A stretch of DNA of 64,000 nt from Orthonyx spaldingii (taxonomy: Eukaryota > Chordata > Aves > Passeriformes > Orthonychidae): assembly GCA_013397795.1 (NCBI GenBank), contig VZTJ01005971.1, forward strand, positions 1 through 64,000. The letters run 5' to 3'. A program made the position numbers and the translations under genes. The notes beneath the pieces were generated by a model. It was given only the letters and a program-made list of their open reading frames with translations. It had not been told where the DNA came from and did not search any database. Below are positions 10,950 through 24,578 of this stretch, in pieces (the stretch's first letter is position 1; every line of letters starts with the position of its first letter).

Positions 10950-11970
10950 AAATGGAGGATGAAAATAGATCTGGGTGAGATAAACATATCTTCGTTAATT
11001 TGATTGAATCATGTGACAGCATGTGGACTGACACTTGGGATATCCAGTAGAAGAGCACTAACCAAACAAATATTTTCCACCTGAAGACTAACTGCATGGA
11101 AAGATCTTGAAAAAAAACCTGATGTGTTGATATATTCCATAAGGTTTTGAGGTCATCCCACTTTGAAAACCACATATGTATATGTGTATTTCTTCTTCCT
11201 ATAAAGCTCAAAAGTAAAAAAGTAGCAGTACTGGCTGAGTGACTTCACTGTTTTGGAAGTACACCGTGGTAAATGTAAGGGTTTGGTGTTATGTGAGAGT
11301 ATAGAGGGAAGAAAAAGTTTTCTGAGGAGAAATAAATACCTGCAAAAAAGCCTGCCTTAGTAATTTTATGCCATTTCCCAGTCTTAGAAGAAAGTATGTG
11401 TTTTATTTCACATTTAACTTTTTCTGTGGGTGGCATATCTAAAGCACAAAAGCTGATTCCAATACATTCTCATCTTAATTATTCTGAGAAATTAATATTC
11501 TATTTGACAGAGAAAACTATTCTGCTGTGATAGTTTTGTAAATGATGTTGCAAGGTCACCTTAAAAAAAATAACCCTACACTATTGTTCTTCATTATGAT
11601 AATGAAATGAAACAAACAGCACTTAGAATAAAAATTCATTAATATTTATTTGCAAAAGCTTCATTTTCTTGAGGAGGAATAATACTCTACAGAACTTTTT
11701 ATGCATTGTCATGCAAAAAAGACATCATCAATCAAAACCAAGACATCATTCTTTCACAATGCTAAAAGGACATTTAGTTTGAAAAGTCAAACATTCAAAA
11801 GATAGGAAATGCTAAAATTTAACTATTTTTATAAATAAATATAATTATTTCATTCTTTTATTTGAATTTCTGAAATAGTAAACTTTTTCTTTTTTTTTTT
11901 CCAAACCTTCCATATTCAGACTGTATTTTCATGCTGTATTCCATCCCTCAGTAATGTAAATGTGGCAAGC

Positions 11971-12083
11971 ACAGAAACAGAATCACAGAAGGGTTGAGTT
12001 TAGAAGGAGACACAGTCCGGCAAGCCCAACTGCTGTCTTCAAAGGTGGGTCAGCTACTGCAGGTTACTCCAGACCATGTCTAA
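11971..12083 (-). mobile_element. CR1 LINE 3' end, degraded
   Basis: Reverse orientation CR1 tail: 'cagaatcacagaagggttgag', followed by diverged 'ggtgggtcagctactgcaggttactccagaccatgtc'. Sequence up to about 12235 may be a further CR1-derived piece ('gagcaggacttggcattttt'), but this is weak. Confidence 0.7.
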
Positions 12084-12350
12084 TCAGATATTTCTTTTCT
12101 CTTTCAGTCTCTCTTCACACTTTCAGTCTGTCCTCAGATGGATGATGTACCAGTCCATTCATCATCTTTGTTGGGAGTTATTTCTTCACAGGAGCAGGAC
12201 TTGGCATTTTTACTTGTTGAGCTTTATGTTCATGTGGTAATGGAAATATTGAGGAAGTAAAAACACCTCTCTCAACTTGCAGAGAAAGTTTGTATCCTCA
12301 AGATAACATTTTAGAAGCTTTAATAAAGGTAGCAATCACTGTGTAAATAT

Positions 12351-12490
12351 CATAGGATCGTAGAACAGAATCTCAGAATACTTTGTGTTCAAGGGGACCT
12401 TAAAGATCACCTTGTTCCAATCACCCTGCAATGGGCAGGGACATCTTCCATTAGACCAGGTTGCTCAAATCCCCATCCAAATTGGTATTT
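12351..12490 (-). mobile_element. CR1 LINE 3' end fragment
   Basis: Reverse-strand CR1 end: 'cataggatcgtagaacagaatc', 'ggggaccttaaagatcaccttgttccaatcaccctgcaatgggcagggacatcttcc' and 'agaccaggttgctcaaatccccatcc'. The 5' side is truncated. Confidence 0.88.
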
Positions 12491-14098
12491 GGCTACTTTG
12501 TACAGAGTGAAGAAATGAAAGAATTAAAGCATCACACTCACTAAAAGCAAATTCAAGTACACACTGACACCTATATCTTACGTATTGACCAGTTTAAGTG
12601 TTTACAAGGCTGCAACCTTAACAACAAATTGAAATTTGAAAAAACTGCTATAAAACAATGGTAAAATTATTCACGTGTACAAATTATTTTAAAAGAAAGC
12701 CTCTGAAATGTTATCTGCTTTAATCATACACCCATTCAATTTAGTAAGATCCCTATTTTACCCATGTCTACACATGTAATAGCAGTGAGACACTGAAACT
12801 AAAAATATGTTCTTGTCATCTTAAATGAAGTATACCCAATATTGAATTTCATTAGGAATATTACCTATTTTTTTCCTGACAATTACACAACACACATATT
12901 TATGACGTCAAATGCACAAAGTGTCATGTACTTCAGACTTAATTCTTTCTTTTTTTATACCACCTGTTGTTTTATAAAGATTGGGATCAAAGAAAAAAAA
13001 GTGCATCACCATCTGTCACTTGTAATCTTCAAAAATAGTTGTAATTAAAAAATGAAAACTGCCACTACAACTTGCTTAACATTCACAAGGGAAGATGTTC
13101 TGAAAACAAGTGGAGTAAGGCCTGATCTTGAAAGGCTAAGTAAAAAATCCTCCTCCTCCATTTCCCCTCCAACTCATAAAAGAAGAAGCCTGGGAAGCTT
13201 GGGAAGATTAAAGGCTCCTTTTTACCTTTAAAGCATGATGCAAAATTTATTGATGGACATTTGTAAAACACTGAATTATGCTGGATATAACCAACAGTAG
13301 GAATTTCAGCCAGGAATAGAAGATCAGTGAGTCCTAAGTATATACATGAGTGAAATAATTAGTGAGGTAACAGTAAAGCTCAGTAACAAAGATCACAGGG
13401 AATCCATGGGTCCCATTCCATGAAAGACATGGAAAGGAAAATGCAGTTTAGAATCCATCCCACATCGAACAGTTTAAACACTCTTGCCATCACAGTAACT
13501 CTGTGCCTATAATGGTTGAGAGAAAGGCTAAATTTTTTTCCTATTCTGTTTTTGTATGCAAGGATAAAGAAAAACTTAAAAATAAAAATAAAATTAAAAA
13601 AAAAAAAAGAAATAAGAAATCAAAGCCACACTAAAATAACAGTGAAGAATGTAAAAGGGAATTTGGTTCCTCAGTTCTGCAAAAATATCCTAAGAACTGA
13701 ACTATGCCATGTTTCCATTTTTAACATTTGATCAGATTCCATTCTGGATATTGAAATCTTTGCACAAGTAAATCTATTAAATTCATCCTGGTTTTGCAAC
13801 TACTATTTGAATGAATCAACATTTTTCAGTGCTTTATCATATATCTAATTGCCATAAAATTATAAATTATAAAAAATAATACTTTCATATAAGATATTTT
13901 GTTCTCTATGACCCTAACTTTTTCTCACATGGTAAAATCAATTTCAACTTCCTATTCTTTATCATTAGTTAAGAGCAAAATCCACGTAATAACTTACAAA
14001 ACAAGAAGCAAGCACTCATAATTATTTTATCTCTAGTTACATATTTCACTGGCATTAGTGTGTTTCCTTGCTTTATATTTATTTTTGCTATTTAAGTC
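12491..14098. other. AT-rich DNA, no gene seen
   Basis: No gene or named repeat was recognised. An A-rich tract lies near 13575-13615. Confidence 0.6.
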
Positions 14099-14523
14099 AT
14101 CATAGAATTTTAGAATCATAGAGTGGCTTGGGTTGGAAGGGACCTTAAAGATCCTCCAGTTCCAACCCCTCTGCCACAGTCAGGAAGACCTTTCACTAGA
14201 CCAGGTTCCTCAGAGCCCCATCCAGCCTGGCCTTGAACACTTTCAGAGATGGGCCATCCACAACTTAACTGGGCAATCTGTTCCAGTGCCTCACCACCCT
14301 CACAGTAAATATTATCTTCATAATACCTGACATAAACCTATGCTCTTTCAATTTGCAACAATTCCCCCTTGTCTTCTCACTACATGCTGTTGTAAATATT
14401 CCCCATCTTTCTTGTAGATTCTCTTCAGATAATGGATGGACGCCATGAAGCCTTCTCTTTTCCAGGCTGAATAATCCAAATTGACTTAGCCTTTCTTCAA
14501 AGGAGAGGTGCTCCAGTCCTCTC
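14099..14523 (-). mobile_element. CR1 LINE 3' region
   Basis: About 425 bp of reverse-strand CR1. It begins at the 3' end ('catagaattttagaatcatagag', 'ggttggaagggaccttaaagatcctcc') and proceeds through 'cagcctggccttgaacacttt', 'gttccagtgcctcaccaccct' and 'ccaggctgaataatccaa' to 'ggtgctccagtcctctc'. It is a 5'-truncated copy without coding capacity. Confidence 0.92.
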
Positions 14524-17500
14524 TTTTAGGATGGCCATATTTCAAATAGGTATTTAAATTTTTAGGTGAGTAGAGACTGAATGAAGATCTGAGATCAAAA
14601 TGTCCTTTTTTTGACCACCTTTTGTTATTAGATAAAGCAAGCCACCAATGGTGTGATAAGTACACTGAATAATCTTATTTCATTATGAGTCAGATTGATG
14701 CTTCATCCTCTTTGACAACACATGATGATATTCGAATATAGTCAGCGAATCATAGTTGTCATTGTGGTCAACTGATACATAGAGTACAAGTTTCTGAGGA
14801 TGACACCTTTGTTTTTCTAAGCTGTATGTTTATATGCCTGGCCAGATGATTTTTACAAGGCAAATGTGACTGACCATGGATCAAAAAAATTAATAATATT
14901 AGTGCTATATCCTAACAGCTATGTAATTCTTATTAGTGTCTACTGTTCAACTATTTCACACTATGTAGGTGCTTCAGGCACAGTTCACAATCATGACAGT
15001 GAAATTTTCACACAGGAACTCTTCAAGTAGCTGACTATCAGGATCAGACTTCTCACAGGCCTTAGGACAAGACTATTATTATTCCTCAAGCCCTCATGTA
15101 GCCAATATAAGCTGGAAAAGGAACATGTTACTAATGAATTGAGATAGTTCAGTATTATACCCAATCTACTCATCAGAGCTAGTGAGATGGAAATAAATGC
15201 TTTTCTAGATGTAGGAGTCATACTGTATCACTTCTGAAGGAATAATAAAACAACTAGGAATCATATATATGTATTATTGAGCCAATCCTTACTGTTTTAC
15301 AATTCCAATATGTTACTAATCTTACTGGAATATTAAGAAGCAGGTTATTTTGTTTTCAATAATCCAGTAGCACAAGCATCTTGGTAATATTTAGGAATTT
15401 TGGCAGGGATAGTATGATGTTTATAGAAAAACAATGGGATTTATCAATCAGGAATCAAGACTAATATTCTGCTTCATGCTGAGATTTCTTCTAATGATCA
15501 GCAATCTGAAAATGCTCCCTACTAGCAATCGCTACAAATATTTTACATTCTAATATTAATCCTTGTAATAAAATTTTCTGTCAGTAATTCAATTCATAGA
15601 TCTAGTCACTAAATGTTTTAGGAACAGCTATTCTAAAGGTGTCGATGTGACAACATCAAATTCCTGATAATTACACAACACGATTTGGTTGAAATACTTT
15701 TTATAAAAGGTTAATGCCACTTATAAACTATGATACGTACTCTTACTTTTGTTATTTTTGTTGCCATCACAATCAAATTATTTGAAAAACTAACACAAAC
15801 CTGACAAACTGTACCTCAAAAATAAAAACTGAGCACAGGTTTTCAGAAATCACTAAAAAATTAGAAAACACAAAGGAGTCTTGATTAATATCCAGACATT
15901 AGTTGGGAGTGAAGTCAGTCTGTTAGGAAAGGAATGTCTTGCTGGTACAATACATTAAAAGACAACGAACCAGGCTTTCTTATTCTGCAATTCTAAATGG
16001 AATTACCTTCTATTAGCTACAGGAAGTATCCTCTTTGCTCTTCCCCCATGGTGCAAGGTCATTTATGGAACTTTTTGCTTTCTCCTTTGACAAAATTCTT
16101 CCTAAGCAGCTTTAGAAATATGATAGATTTCAGTTACATTCTACAGATAGTACATCTCTAATGTCTACAACTGGGATTAAATAATAGGTCAGAGAAATTA
16201 AGTTATTTGTAAATGAATAAGTATTAAACATAGAATCAGCTGATAATTTTCTGGCAGGTAGTATGTCAATGTATTGGGACTACAATACTTAAAACATTAA
16301 GGCCACTAAGTTACCAAGCAATGATGAAATGTGGCATCCGAATTACATTTGCTTATTGCAATGTATTTTTGTGTATTGTAAGAAAATCAGATGCTGGTGA
16401 GTGGTTGTTCTATTAAAGTAGCATCTATTTCTCTGTTGAATTAAATATATCTGAGTAAACATAAATATCCATGGGTGTAAATAGAGTTTTAAAATCTGCT
16501 TTTCTTTTTTTCTTTATTATGCACTTCTGACTGGACAACTTTAAAACATGATGTTAATGAGATTTTAATCTTCCTGTTATAAAATCCTTGACCCGCATAT
16601 CTGACACAGTTTTTGCAGCTGAAGCGTAAAACTGTTCACTCAAGTCTTCAGTCAAAAAGGTGCTTATTTCCCAAATGACGGATGAACTTTAAAAAGCCAC
16701 ATTTTTAGTTCAGAGAGTCCTTAAAAAATGTGAACGAACTTCTGTGATGATTAATTGACTTTAAACTTCATAAAGCAGAGGAAAGTAAATATACTGTGAG
16801 GTAATATTTCTCATCAATAAAGCATCAATGCCTTGAAAAATGTGTGAGAGGGGAAATAAAATTCACAGTCCAAACATGCCTGATATAATTCAAGGTCATG
16901 CTGCAGACTCTCTCTGTCCAATCTCTCTGTCCAGAGATTTTAAGACCTCAGAATATAGTTCAATTCAAAGACATCATGTCACCACTGATTTCTTTCGTAA
17001 CTATCACAGAAGATTTTGGAGGTAAAAAATAAATTGTGCAGAATAAAAATATTTTTTCATTATTGTGGAAAGATGGCTGGGGGTAAAATTAGAGGAAAAT
17101 GAGAAGTTATACAGAAGTTATAGGGTAAAATACAGTTAATGCTCCCTGGATGAAATATGGACTGTAAGCACCCTCTAAGGGGGATGGAATAGGGGATGGA
17201 GCAGAGTGGAAACACAGGGCCAGGGTCTGTTGAAATCCTTGCAGGGAGGAGAACTTGATGACACCTTACAACTGAAAAACTACATAGCACCTTTCAGCCA
17301 GGGGAGATAGGAGATGTCTTACTGTTGAGCCAACAATGTAATAGCATGCTTTCATTCTTTCTAAGTCACCTAAGTCATGTACCAAGAAATCTGGGATCCG
17401 TCCATAGTATTTCCAGTTGGGCCAAATAGAGGTTAGCCTTAACACTCTGTCAAGGATGCATAAACCTTTACTGGAAAAGTGTGGTTTGGTTGTAAAAGAA

Positions 17501-18967
17501 ATCTATATTCCTCTCATATTTTTCTGTATTTTTCTTTCCCTCTCCAGAAATAAAATGCATGACCATTTTTTAAGACATGAAAACGCTCCTGAAAGATTAT
17601 AACTTGGTTTCAATATGCATTATTCAAAGGTGACCTGGATTTGAACCATAATATATGATGATCACTCTGCTCAACAGTGAGGTTCGAATTAAGCATTGAT
17701 CCGTGGAGAAGAATGTGAGTTTCCTAATAAGACTTAAAGAGATACAGCCCTTAGACTGAAGATGCACATCCCCTGTACAGTTAAGTGCTGCAGAAATAAA
17801 CACATGGGCAGTAATAGGTAGGACTGGGATCCGCGGTCTGTGCTCATAATTTGTTCTGAGGAAACACAGACGAAGAAGTGATAGCAGAAATTTTTTACTG
17901 AATCATTTCAACAAATGGATACAGTAAAGAAAAACATATCTTGAAGGACAAATGATACCACAAAGAGCAACTCTCACAAAACAAAACAACAAAACACATT
18001 TATCATCAGGCATTATTTCCCACTGGAAAATGGGAACATACTATCTCAAAGAAACAAATGCTACATTTTAAATTATGCCTATTTTATGTCCCAAGCTTAA
18101 GTTATAATGAACAATCAGAGAGGACTTTATAAGTAGTTCCACATTAATTTTAACACTTTAGGACAGGACAGGAATTTAGAAATGAAAAATCACAGAAATT
18201 CATGGTCCTCTCTGGGTTGAATAACCAGTATAACAATTTGATTCAAGCACGTTTGACACAGAACAGATACACTTCCAAGAAATTTTTAATCTTTTAACTT
18301 CCCTTGTGCTAAATGTTCTGTATTTTGAACACTTTTTCATTGGAAACATTCTGTTATACATATACTAAAGACTTTGCATCTATCTATAGTTTAAGTGCAT
18401 TTACCCCATTTCCACAAGAAACAGTTTATTGCATTTTAATTAAAGAATACTTATTTCTTTTCTCCACCCTTTTGTCATTTCTGGGCTAAACACCTTTTCT
18501 TTTTCCAATCTTCCCTCATATCTCACATTTTCTAAATACTGGTTGTTTCTTTTTTGAAATCTTTTTGACTGTCTACAGTTAGTCCATACCATTTTTTGAA
18601 ACAGGATGATAAAACCTGGGCACAAAGCTTCAACTGAGACCTTATTGTGAGTACTTCATATTTCTCATATGCAGCCATTCTATTCATTCATCCCAGTAAG
18701 ACTTTTTGTGTTTTTTCACAGGGGCTAGAGGACAGATGTTACTGTCTGGTCACTCAGGATCATTATATCTTCTTGATTTAAAGATTATTTGTGCCAGCTG
18801 TGTTACTACTTTAAGAGCACTAAAAATGACTCCTTTTGGCTTTCTGCCCGCATGTACACAATGATAACATGCGCAATGATTGTGGAAGGTGTACAATAAA
18901 TACAAAATATTTATACCACCAAAAAATAAAGTAATAGCCTTGCCTAGCTGGCAGTAAAATACAAACA
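14524..18967. other. AT-rich DNA, no gene seen
   Basis: No exon, RNA gene or named repeat could be supported. Confidence 0.55.
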
Positions 18968-19074
18968 CTATTCATTTCTTATCAGAGAGAGGAAGAAGGA
19001 GAGAATCAGTACTATGGTGAAATGCTGTTGGAATCCACTGGCAGCAACATCAGGTACATGAAGCAGGATGTGTT
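18968..19074 (-). CDS. Candidate terminal coding exon with hydrophobic tail
   Basis: On the minus strand a strong acceptor-like sequence (TTTTGACTTTTCTTCTTTTCAG, spanning 19096 down to 19075) is followed from 19072 by an open frame of 34 codons ending in TAG (18970-18968). The peptide begins HILLHVPDVAASG and ends with a hydrophobic run FTIVLILSFFLSL followed by IRNE. Small residues (AASG) before a C-terminal hydrophobic stretch resemble a GPI-anchor signal; a short single-pass tail is the alternative. I do not recognise the protein. No matching upstream exon or nearby poly(A) signal was found, so a chance match in a pyrimidine-rich region is quite possible. Confidence 0.22.
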
Positions 19075-19096
19075 CTGAAAAGAAGAAAAGTCAAAA

Positions 19097-22000
19097 TTAG
19101 TTTACAATTTTTTTTATTCAGAAAGAAATACCAATAACTCACTCTAAAATGTGTAACATACCAATTTGTATGATCAGAGATAGCATGTGAGTATGATAGC
19201 ATTTGATTGTAAGCTGTGTATTTTGTTAACAGAGATAAACAACTAGAGAATTTTCTTTTGACATAAGTTAAGCTGATGCATGGAAAACTAAATTAAAATA
19301 ATTTAGAACTGTATTTTAAAACAAAAGAATTAGAAAATGGCCATAACAGCATCTGTTTAGATCAGTCCATAAGGACTCCTAAAAGAGATTTCTTCAAATG
19401 TTTATTCTTGATTTAAAATTCATAATGTTATTATTTCAAAAATTTCAAAACTTCAAAAGTGAGAAAAGCTATATGAAAAAGCTCACAGGGCAAACACAAA
19501 AAAACTATTATTTATGTTTGTACAAGCAAAACATTCTAAATATAGATGAAGTTTTGGTAGGTTTTTTCTTTATATTTATTTTTAGACCTGAAGATAAATC
19601 TGAAAGAATTAGTATTACTATAGCAACCATGTTCCATCCCTGCATATGTACTCCACAGAGAATAGCAATTTTTATCTTAGTGAGTAAAAATCAACAATAT
19701 CTAATCTGGATTTAAGGTGGAATACAGGACATGGGAAATGGATTTTTCTCTAAATAAGTGCAGATACTTGAATTAATTAGCAAAACACCCTTTGTAATCA
19801 TGAGGCATAAGTAGCCATTTCTAGAGTCTGGTTCAGCATATACAAAAAGTACAAAACTCCCTCAAATAGATCAGCTAGGCTGTGGCTGTGTTCTAAAAAT
19901 ATTTCTTTTCTCTGCACTTACTGTCAAGAAAAGTGATGATGGCTTGATGTGGAGAGATCTACATTGTCAGCATCTCACCCTGGGTAAAATGAAGCCCTCC
20001 CACAGCGGCTTACGTGAGAGAGTGGTTAAGTACCTGCTTTATTGGTTCTGAAAATGCACTTCTGAACTGTGCATGTTCTACCTGAGCTGGTTTTTCATAC
20101 AGACAGAGCAAGTGATGGCTCAGACATTTTCATAGATTCCCTACTTGTGCTTGAACGTTCACTGCTGTGCACAGAGCAGATGGGCTGCTGTGGACACTCA
20201 TTTCCGTGAAAAGCATACGCTTTCCTATAGAATTAGTACTTGGTAGAGAGTACAAGAGTTAATGTGTGTTATAATCCCGTTGAAGATCAGATAAATAATA
20301 CTGGCTTTTACGCCATCAGATTTAGCTTTGATTCCTTCATATGTCAGGGTATCAAAATGCAACTAATTGTGGGGTTATGAGTGACTACCAGCCAGAAATC
20401 TCAGTGCAAATCATGGTACAATCATATGATCATGGTACAGAAATGCCATGAGGGAAAATGAAAAATGTATTGTAAATAAGTAATATAAAATTATAGGTTG
20501 AAATTTGAGGTTGAGATAATAGGACTACATAAGGTAGTATTTTTGCCAGAAAAACTGTTACATCGCTTTTCATTTTGAAATTAATAATGCTTGAGAAAGC
20601 TTTTACAAAAAATGAAATAATTTCACAAATCTAAAATGAAATGAGATCCTTTAGTTCTTCCAGCAATGTTATTCAGGGCAGCTTCCAACAGATTATAACA
20701 TGTCTTTTCTTTGTTATAATTTTATAACGCTTAAGCATAATTCTCTATAGGTTATAAAGTGGCAAAAAAAGCAAAACACAAAAAATAAAAATCTATGTAG
20801 ACAGAATCTTACTTGCACTGTGAAAGAACCAACTTTTCACAAGTGAGGAATAATCCAGAACTGAATGGACTTTTATTTATAAAAATCTCTATTTAGAAGG
20901 AGTTAAATGCAGTCACATTGATCACACTAGAGTACCGCTTCCATCAGTAGATTGATCAAAAAATAATGAGACTCTTGACAATGGTCTTGATGTGAAGTTC
21001 AGAAGCCAGGAAAAATAGTCTCAGCTGTCCACTGGGAAATCTTATGGGAAGTATTATATCTTACTTTTACTATAATTTAAAATACTACACAACAAGCCAT
21101 AAAATTTGGGACAAATGCTTATATATCTTCTTTAGGTAATTACATAGTTCTTGTTCTCAATACAACTAGAATTTTTTTAAAAATCATATATCATTCACTG
21201 TACAGAAATATGCTTCCTTGGTTCTCAAAACAATATAGGAAATATAATATTACATACAATAATAAAACCATTTGGAAACCATTGATGGTATAAAAATACT
21301 TATATTTGAATATTTTTTGGCTATAGACATCTTCTAACAGCTATTTAAAATAGTACACCATCAATTATAAAAAAGGACACAAGAATTTTAGAAATCATAA
21401 ATATGCAGAAATACCCAAAAAGAGCTCTTAGCTTAGCACACAACGTAAATTTCTGAAATATGTACACAGATGTCTGACGATCCATCAGCACTATGAGGAC
21501 TCTTATTTATGCAAAGAATTACTTGCACTGATTTAGAAACTTAAAACTCTTATAATTTTCTCAGTCTTTAAAATTATTTGAAAGCATTTCTTCTTGTGGG
21601 AAAGGAGGGGTTGAGACCTCTGTTTCATACAGGAAAAACCAGAGGATTTTTTTAAAATTTGTGATTGAGAATGAATTGAAAATAAGTTCCAGTTGTGGGA
21701 GCAGAGTTTGAACTGTTCTTACGAAAGCAAAAATGATTGTGATTCAGGCATTATATGATGTTCACTCATTATGTAAAGTTCCCCATGTTGTGATATTAAT
21801 TTATTCTCATCAGTAAGTTATTTTAGTGCTTTCTAAGGAAACAAACAAACAACATGAAACAAAAAAGCTGAGATGTTCCATAATATCATTGACCCATAGA
21901 GTCACTGAAAGAGAAGGACCTTAATTAAAGACAAAAACTTCCTTTGTATGATAAGCAAAGTGAAAAAAACCACACAAATTTCACATATAAAAACTTTTGG

Positions 22001-23239
22001 AATATGGAGTGTTTTCCCACTTCATATAGTTCAAATGAAACTATTTGGGGGTGGGGGGAAGCACCAAAATCCCAAAATTTTTAAAAACACATTTTATTAA
22101 ATTTTTAATATCTCAGCATAGTCATTCTTCTCAAAATAACCTTTTCTCCCTCTCTTGTTCAAAAATATTTTGGGGTTACTTTTATTTAGTTTAAGTCATT
22201 GCTCACCCTTTCTTTTCCCTTAAAACTTTACAAGTTACTAAATCCTGAAAAAAATTCTTCACCATCAGAATGGGTGTAATATCTGATATCCTGTTAGATT
22301 TTAGTGACTATACATACTCCACAATGTTTAGAAGTACATAGATACCCATCAGAAGGTAAATGTATATATCACATTAAACCATACCAGAAGTTATCTACCT
22401 CATTAACTAATTCCTTAAAATGCTACTTTAGAATGACTTTCAGGCATGCTTACAATGACACTATTTCGTAAATTGCAGCAGGATTATTGACTTCCCCAGC
22501 AAAGAGTCTGTCTCCTGGTAACATATTAAATTAAACTTTATAATTATTAGTTATGTAAAATAAGACTTTTTAAATTATTCTTTATGTCATAGTGATGCAC
22601 TCATGAACATATTTTAGTGGACTGAGGAAAAAAAAAAATTATTCATAGTACCCCAATCCCTAAAATGAGGAAACGTGTAGAGAACCAATCTGAACTGTAT
22701 GTTACAGCAGATGGACTTCATCCTATTCAAGAGGTTTTACCAAAAGAACAAGTGTGATGTAAAACAACTACTCCTCAGATGTTTTTCCAAAAGATAATTC
22801 CATTTCATAAAGAATATTTATAATTCTCTGCAGCTAACATTATTACATTACTTGTACTCTTCTTTGAAAATATGGACTGACATACCTTTTGAAATGTAAA
22901 TGTCTGACCATGCTAAATGTCAGGGCCTTTGTTATATCCACTGCATCTCAAGGCTATACCCCATGTTTTTCCTCTCCCCTCCTGTTTTAACTTGATTTCA
23001 TGTTTTAGCTTGTCTTAAGGACAGTGAAGAATAACTTGGCATGACTTAGGATCACAGTTTTGTTGCCTAATGATCAACATTTGCTATCTATTTTCCAGAT
23101 CTCATTCAGTGTCAAGTACAAAAAAAGCATCTAAAATTTACCTTTAAATTCTTCTGCCTCTCCTGTGCATCATTTGCCTTTTATCCTGAACTTTCTAGGA
23201 TACCTTGAGAAAAACTTTGTGCAGTCCTAAAATTAAGTT
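19097..23239. other. AT-rich DNA, no gene seen
   Basis: No supported gene or repeat. The 105-codon frame at 19398-19715 is Lys/Ile/Phe-rich and looks like a chance frame in AT-rich DNA. Confidence 0.55.
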
Positions 23240-23245
23240 GTTATT

Positions 23246-23488
23246 TGTTACAGCACACTCAACCAACACCAGGGATATTTTCAAGGCAGACCTCAGCAAC
23301 AGCAGGCTCAACTGTCCCATCAACTGCCTCCAGACTTAACACACAAACCTTTTATGCCATACAGCACATGCTCCTCCCCACACCATGATTGGTTAGCTTA
23401 GCTGCCCCACCCAGGGTCACAGCTGAAGCTCATTCTGGTAGAGACCACACGGCTGAAATCGATCTATGCTAGGGATATATTTTCCACA
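23246..23488 (-). mobile_element. Compact solo LTR (243 bp) with 6-bp target duplication
   Basis: On the minus strand the element runs TGTGGAAAATATATCC ... GAGTGTGCTGTAACA, with TG/CA ends and short inverted TGT/ACA termini. Identical GTTATT hexamers flank it (23240-23245 and 23489-23494). On the same strand it has ACCAATCA (about 23384) and, about 35-40 bases further on, a TATA-like GCATAAAAGG (about 23350). That is the layout of a retroviral U3 promoter. It is much more GC-rich than the DNA around it. A 6-bp duplication is usual for alpha- and betaretrovirus-like elements. No AATAAA was found, so the R/U5 part is unclear. Confidence 0.68.
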
Positions 23489-23494
23489 GTTATT

Positions 23495-24543
23495 ATTATT
23501 GTAATAGATATACTCAGTTTTAATAAAAAGTGAACTATTATATTTAGTATTTAATGAGAAAATAGATAGGTAGCAGGTTAATTTGCAAATATCAGAAAAT
23601 CCATTCTGCATCTTAAAGGAAGAAGGTTAACAATACACAATAGTTAAACTTTCCTTTTATTTATAAGTGTAAAAATGGATAGTAGGTGTAAACCTTTAAG
23701 CAACTATTCTTTATCTATGAATAAAGATTAAATTAAAGAACAAGAAAACTGTTTGATCCAATTTTTTATGTCCTATCATTAATCATTGTTAGGAAGAGTC
23801 TAGTGCGTGTTAAATGAACCTTATATATGAAGCACAATGCTTTGAAATACTAAATTAGTCTATTAGATCTGGAGGAATTAATTCTTTGTTGAAATAGATC
23901 TACAAAAGCTAGAAGCCTAGCAAACATTTCCATTTTTTTTATCACTGTACTGGTTCTATGTAATATTGAAGATTGTCAGAGTTGAAAATATTATTATTAG
24001 AAGACTTCTACATCTGTATTGACACGAAAATTTTTAAAAGCATCTCTGTCAAAGAATACCAAACAATTTGGATGCATGTACAAAAAATCTCATTAATTTG
24101 AACATGAAAGGAATGACAGCAATGTAATAGTGTATTATATAAAAACCATGTGCATTTCAAAGGAAGAAAGTAAAAGAGTGCATTAAAAGTACAATATGTG
24201 CATACTAAATCTTCCAAAATCTATTTTAAATTCCAGGCAGGAAAAAAATGTAAGAAGGTGTTGAGGCAATACAGGACACAAAATGCATACAGTTTTGTTC
24301 AATTTCATGAAGAGGAGTGAAGCGAGTGAGGACTTTTCCTTACTTAAAATCTAGGAGAAATGTTCATGACCATGAATATTAGCAGAAATCAGGGAGAGTT
24401 TGCACCAACAGTATGGTTTGTTTGCATCCCAAAATTACAGTTTCATGTTGCACTTGGTGGGGCACTTTCATCACAGCCTTCCTTCACCAGAACAGACAAC
24501 AGTGGGAGTACTCAATAAGGGCAGTCGTGACTGATAGAAATAT

Positions 24544-24578
<35 letters not shown>

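Larger units (their letters stand above)
7482..11970. other. AT-rich DNA with microsatellites, no gene seen
   Basis: No gene was identified. It holds a TA-rich microsatellite (9031-9090), a short direct repeat of 'gtggatattttag' near 9760-9785, and a G/T-rich tract at 10879-10949. A 149-codon minus-strand frame at 10762-11211 runs through the G/T tract and is not credible as a gene. Confidence 0.6.

Noticed and set aside
10762..11211. 149-codon minus-strand frame with Pro/Thr/His repeats
   Set aside because: The repetitive residues come from the G/T microsatellite. There is no domain and no conserved start context.
17620..17710. tRNA B-box-like strings on both strands ('ggttcgaatt' plus; 'ggttcaaatcc' minus)
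   Set aside because: No foldable acceptor, D or anticodon stems could be built around them, so this is not a tRNA or tRNA-derived SINE.
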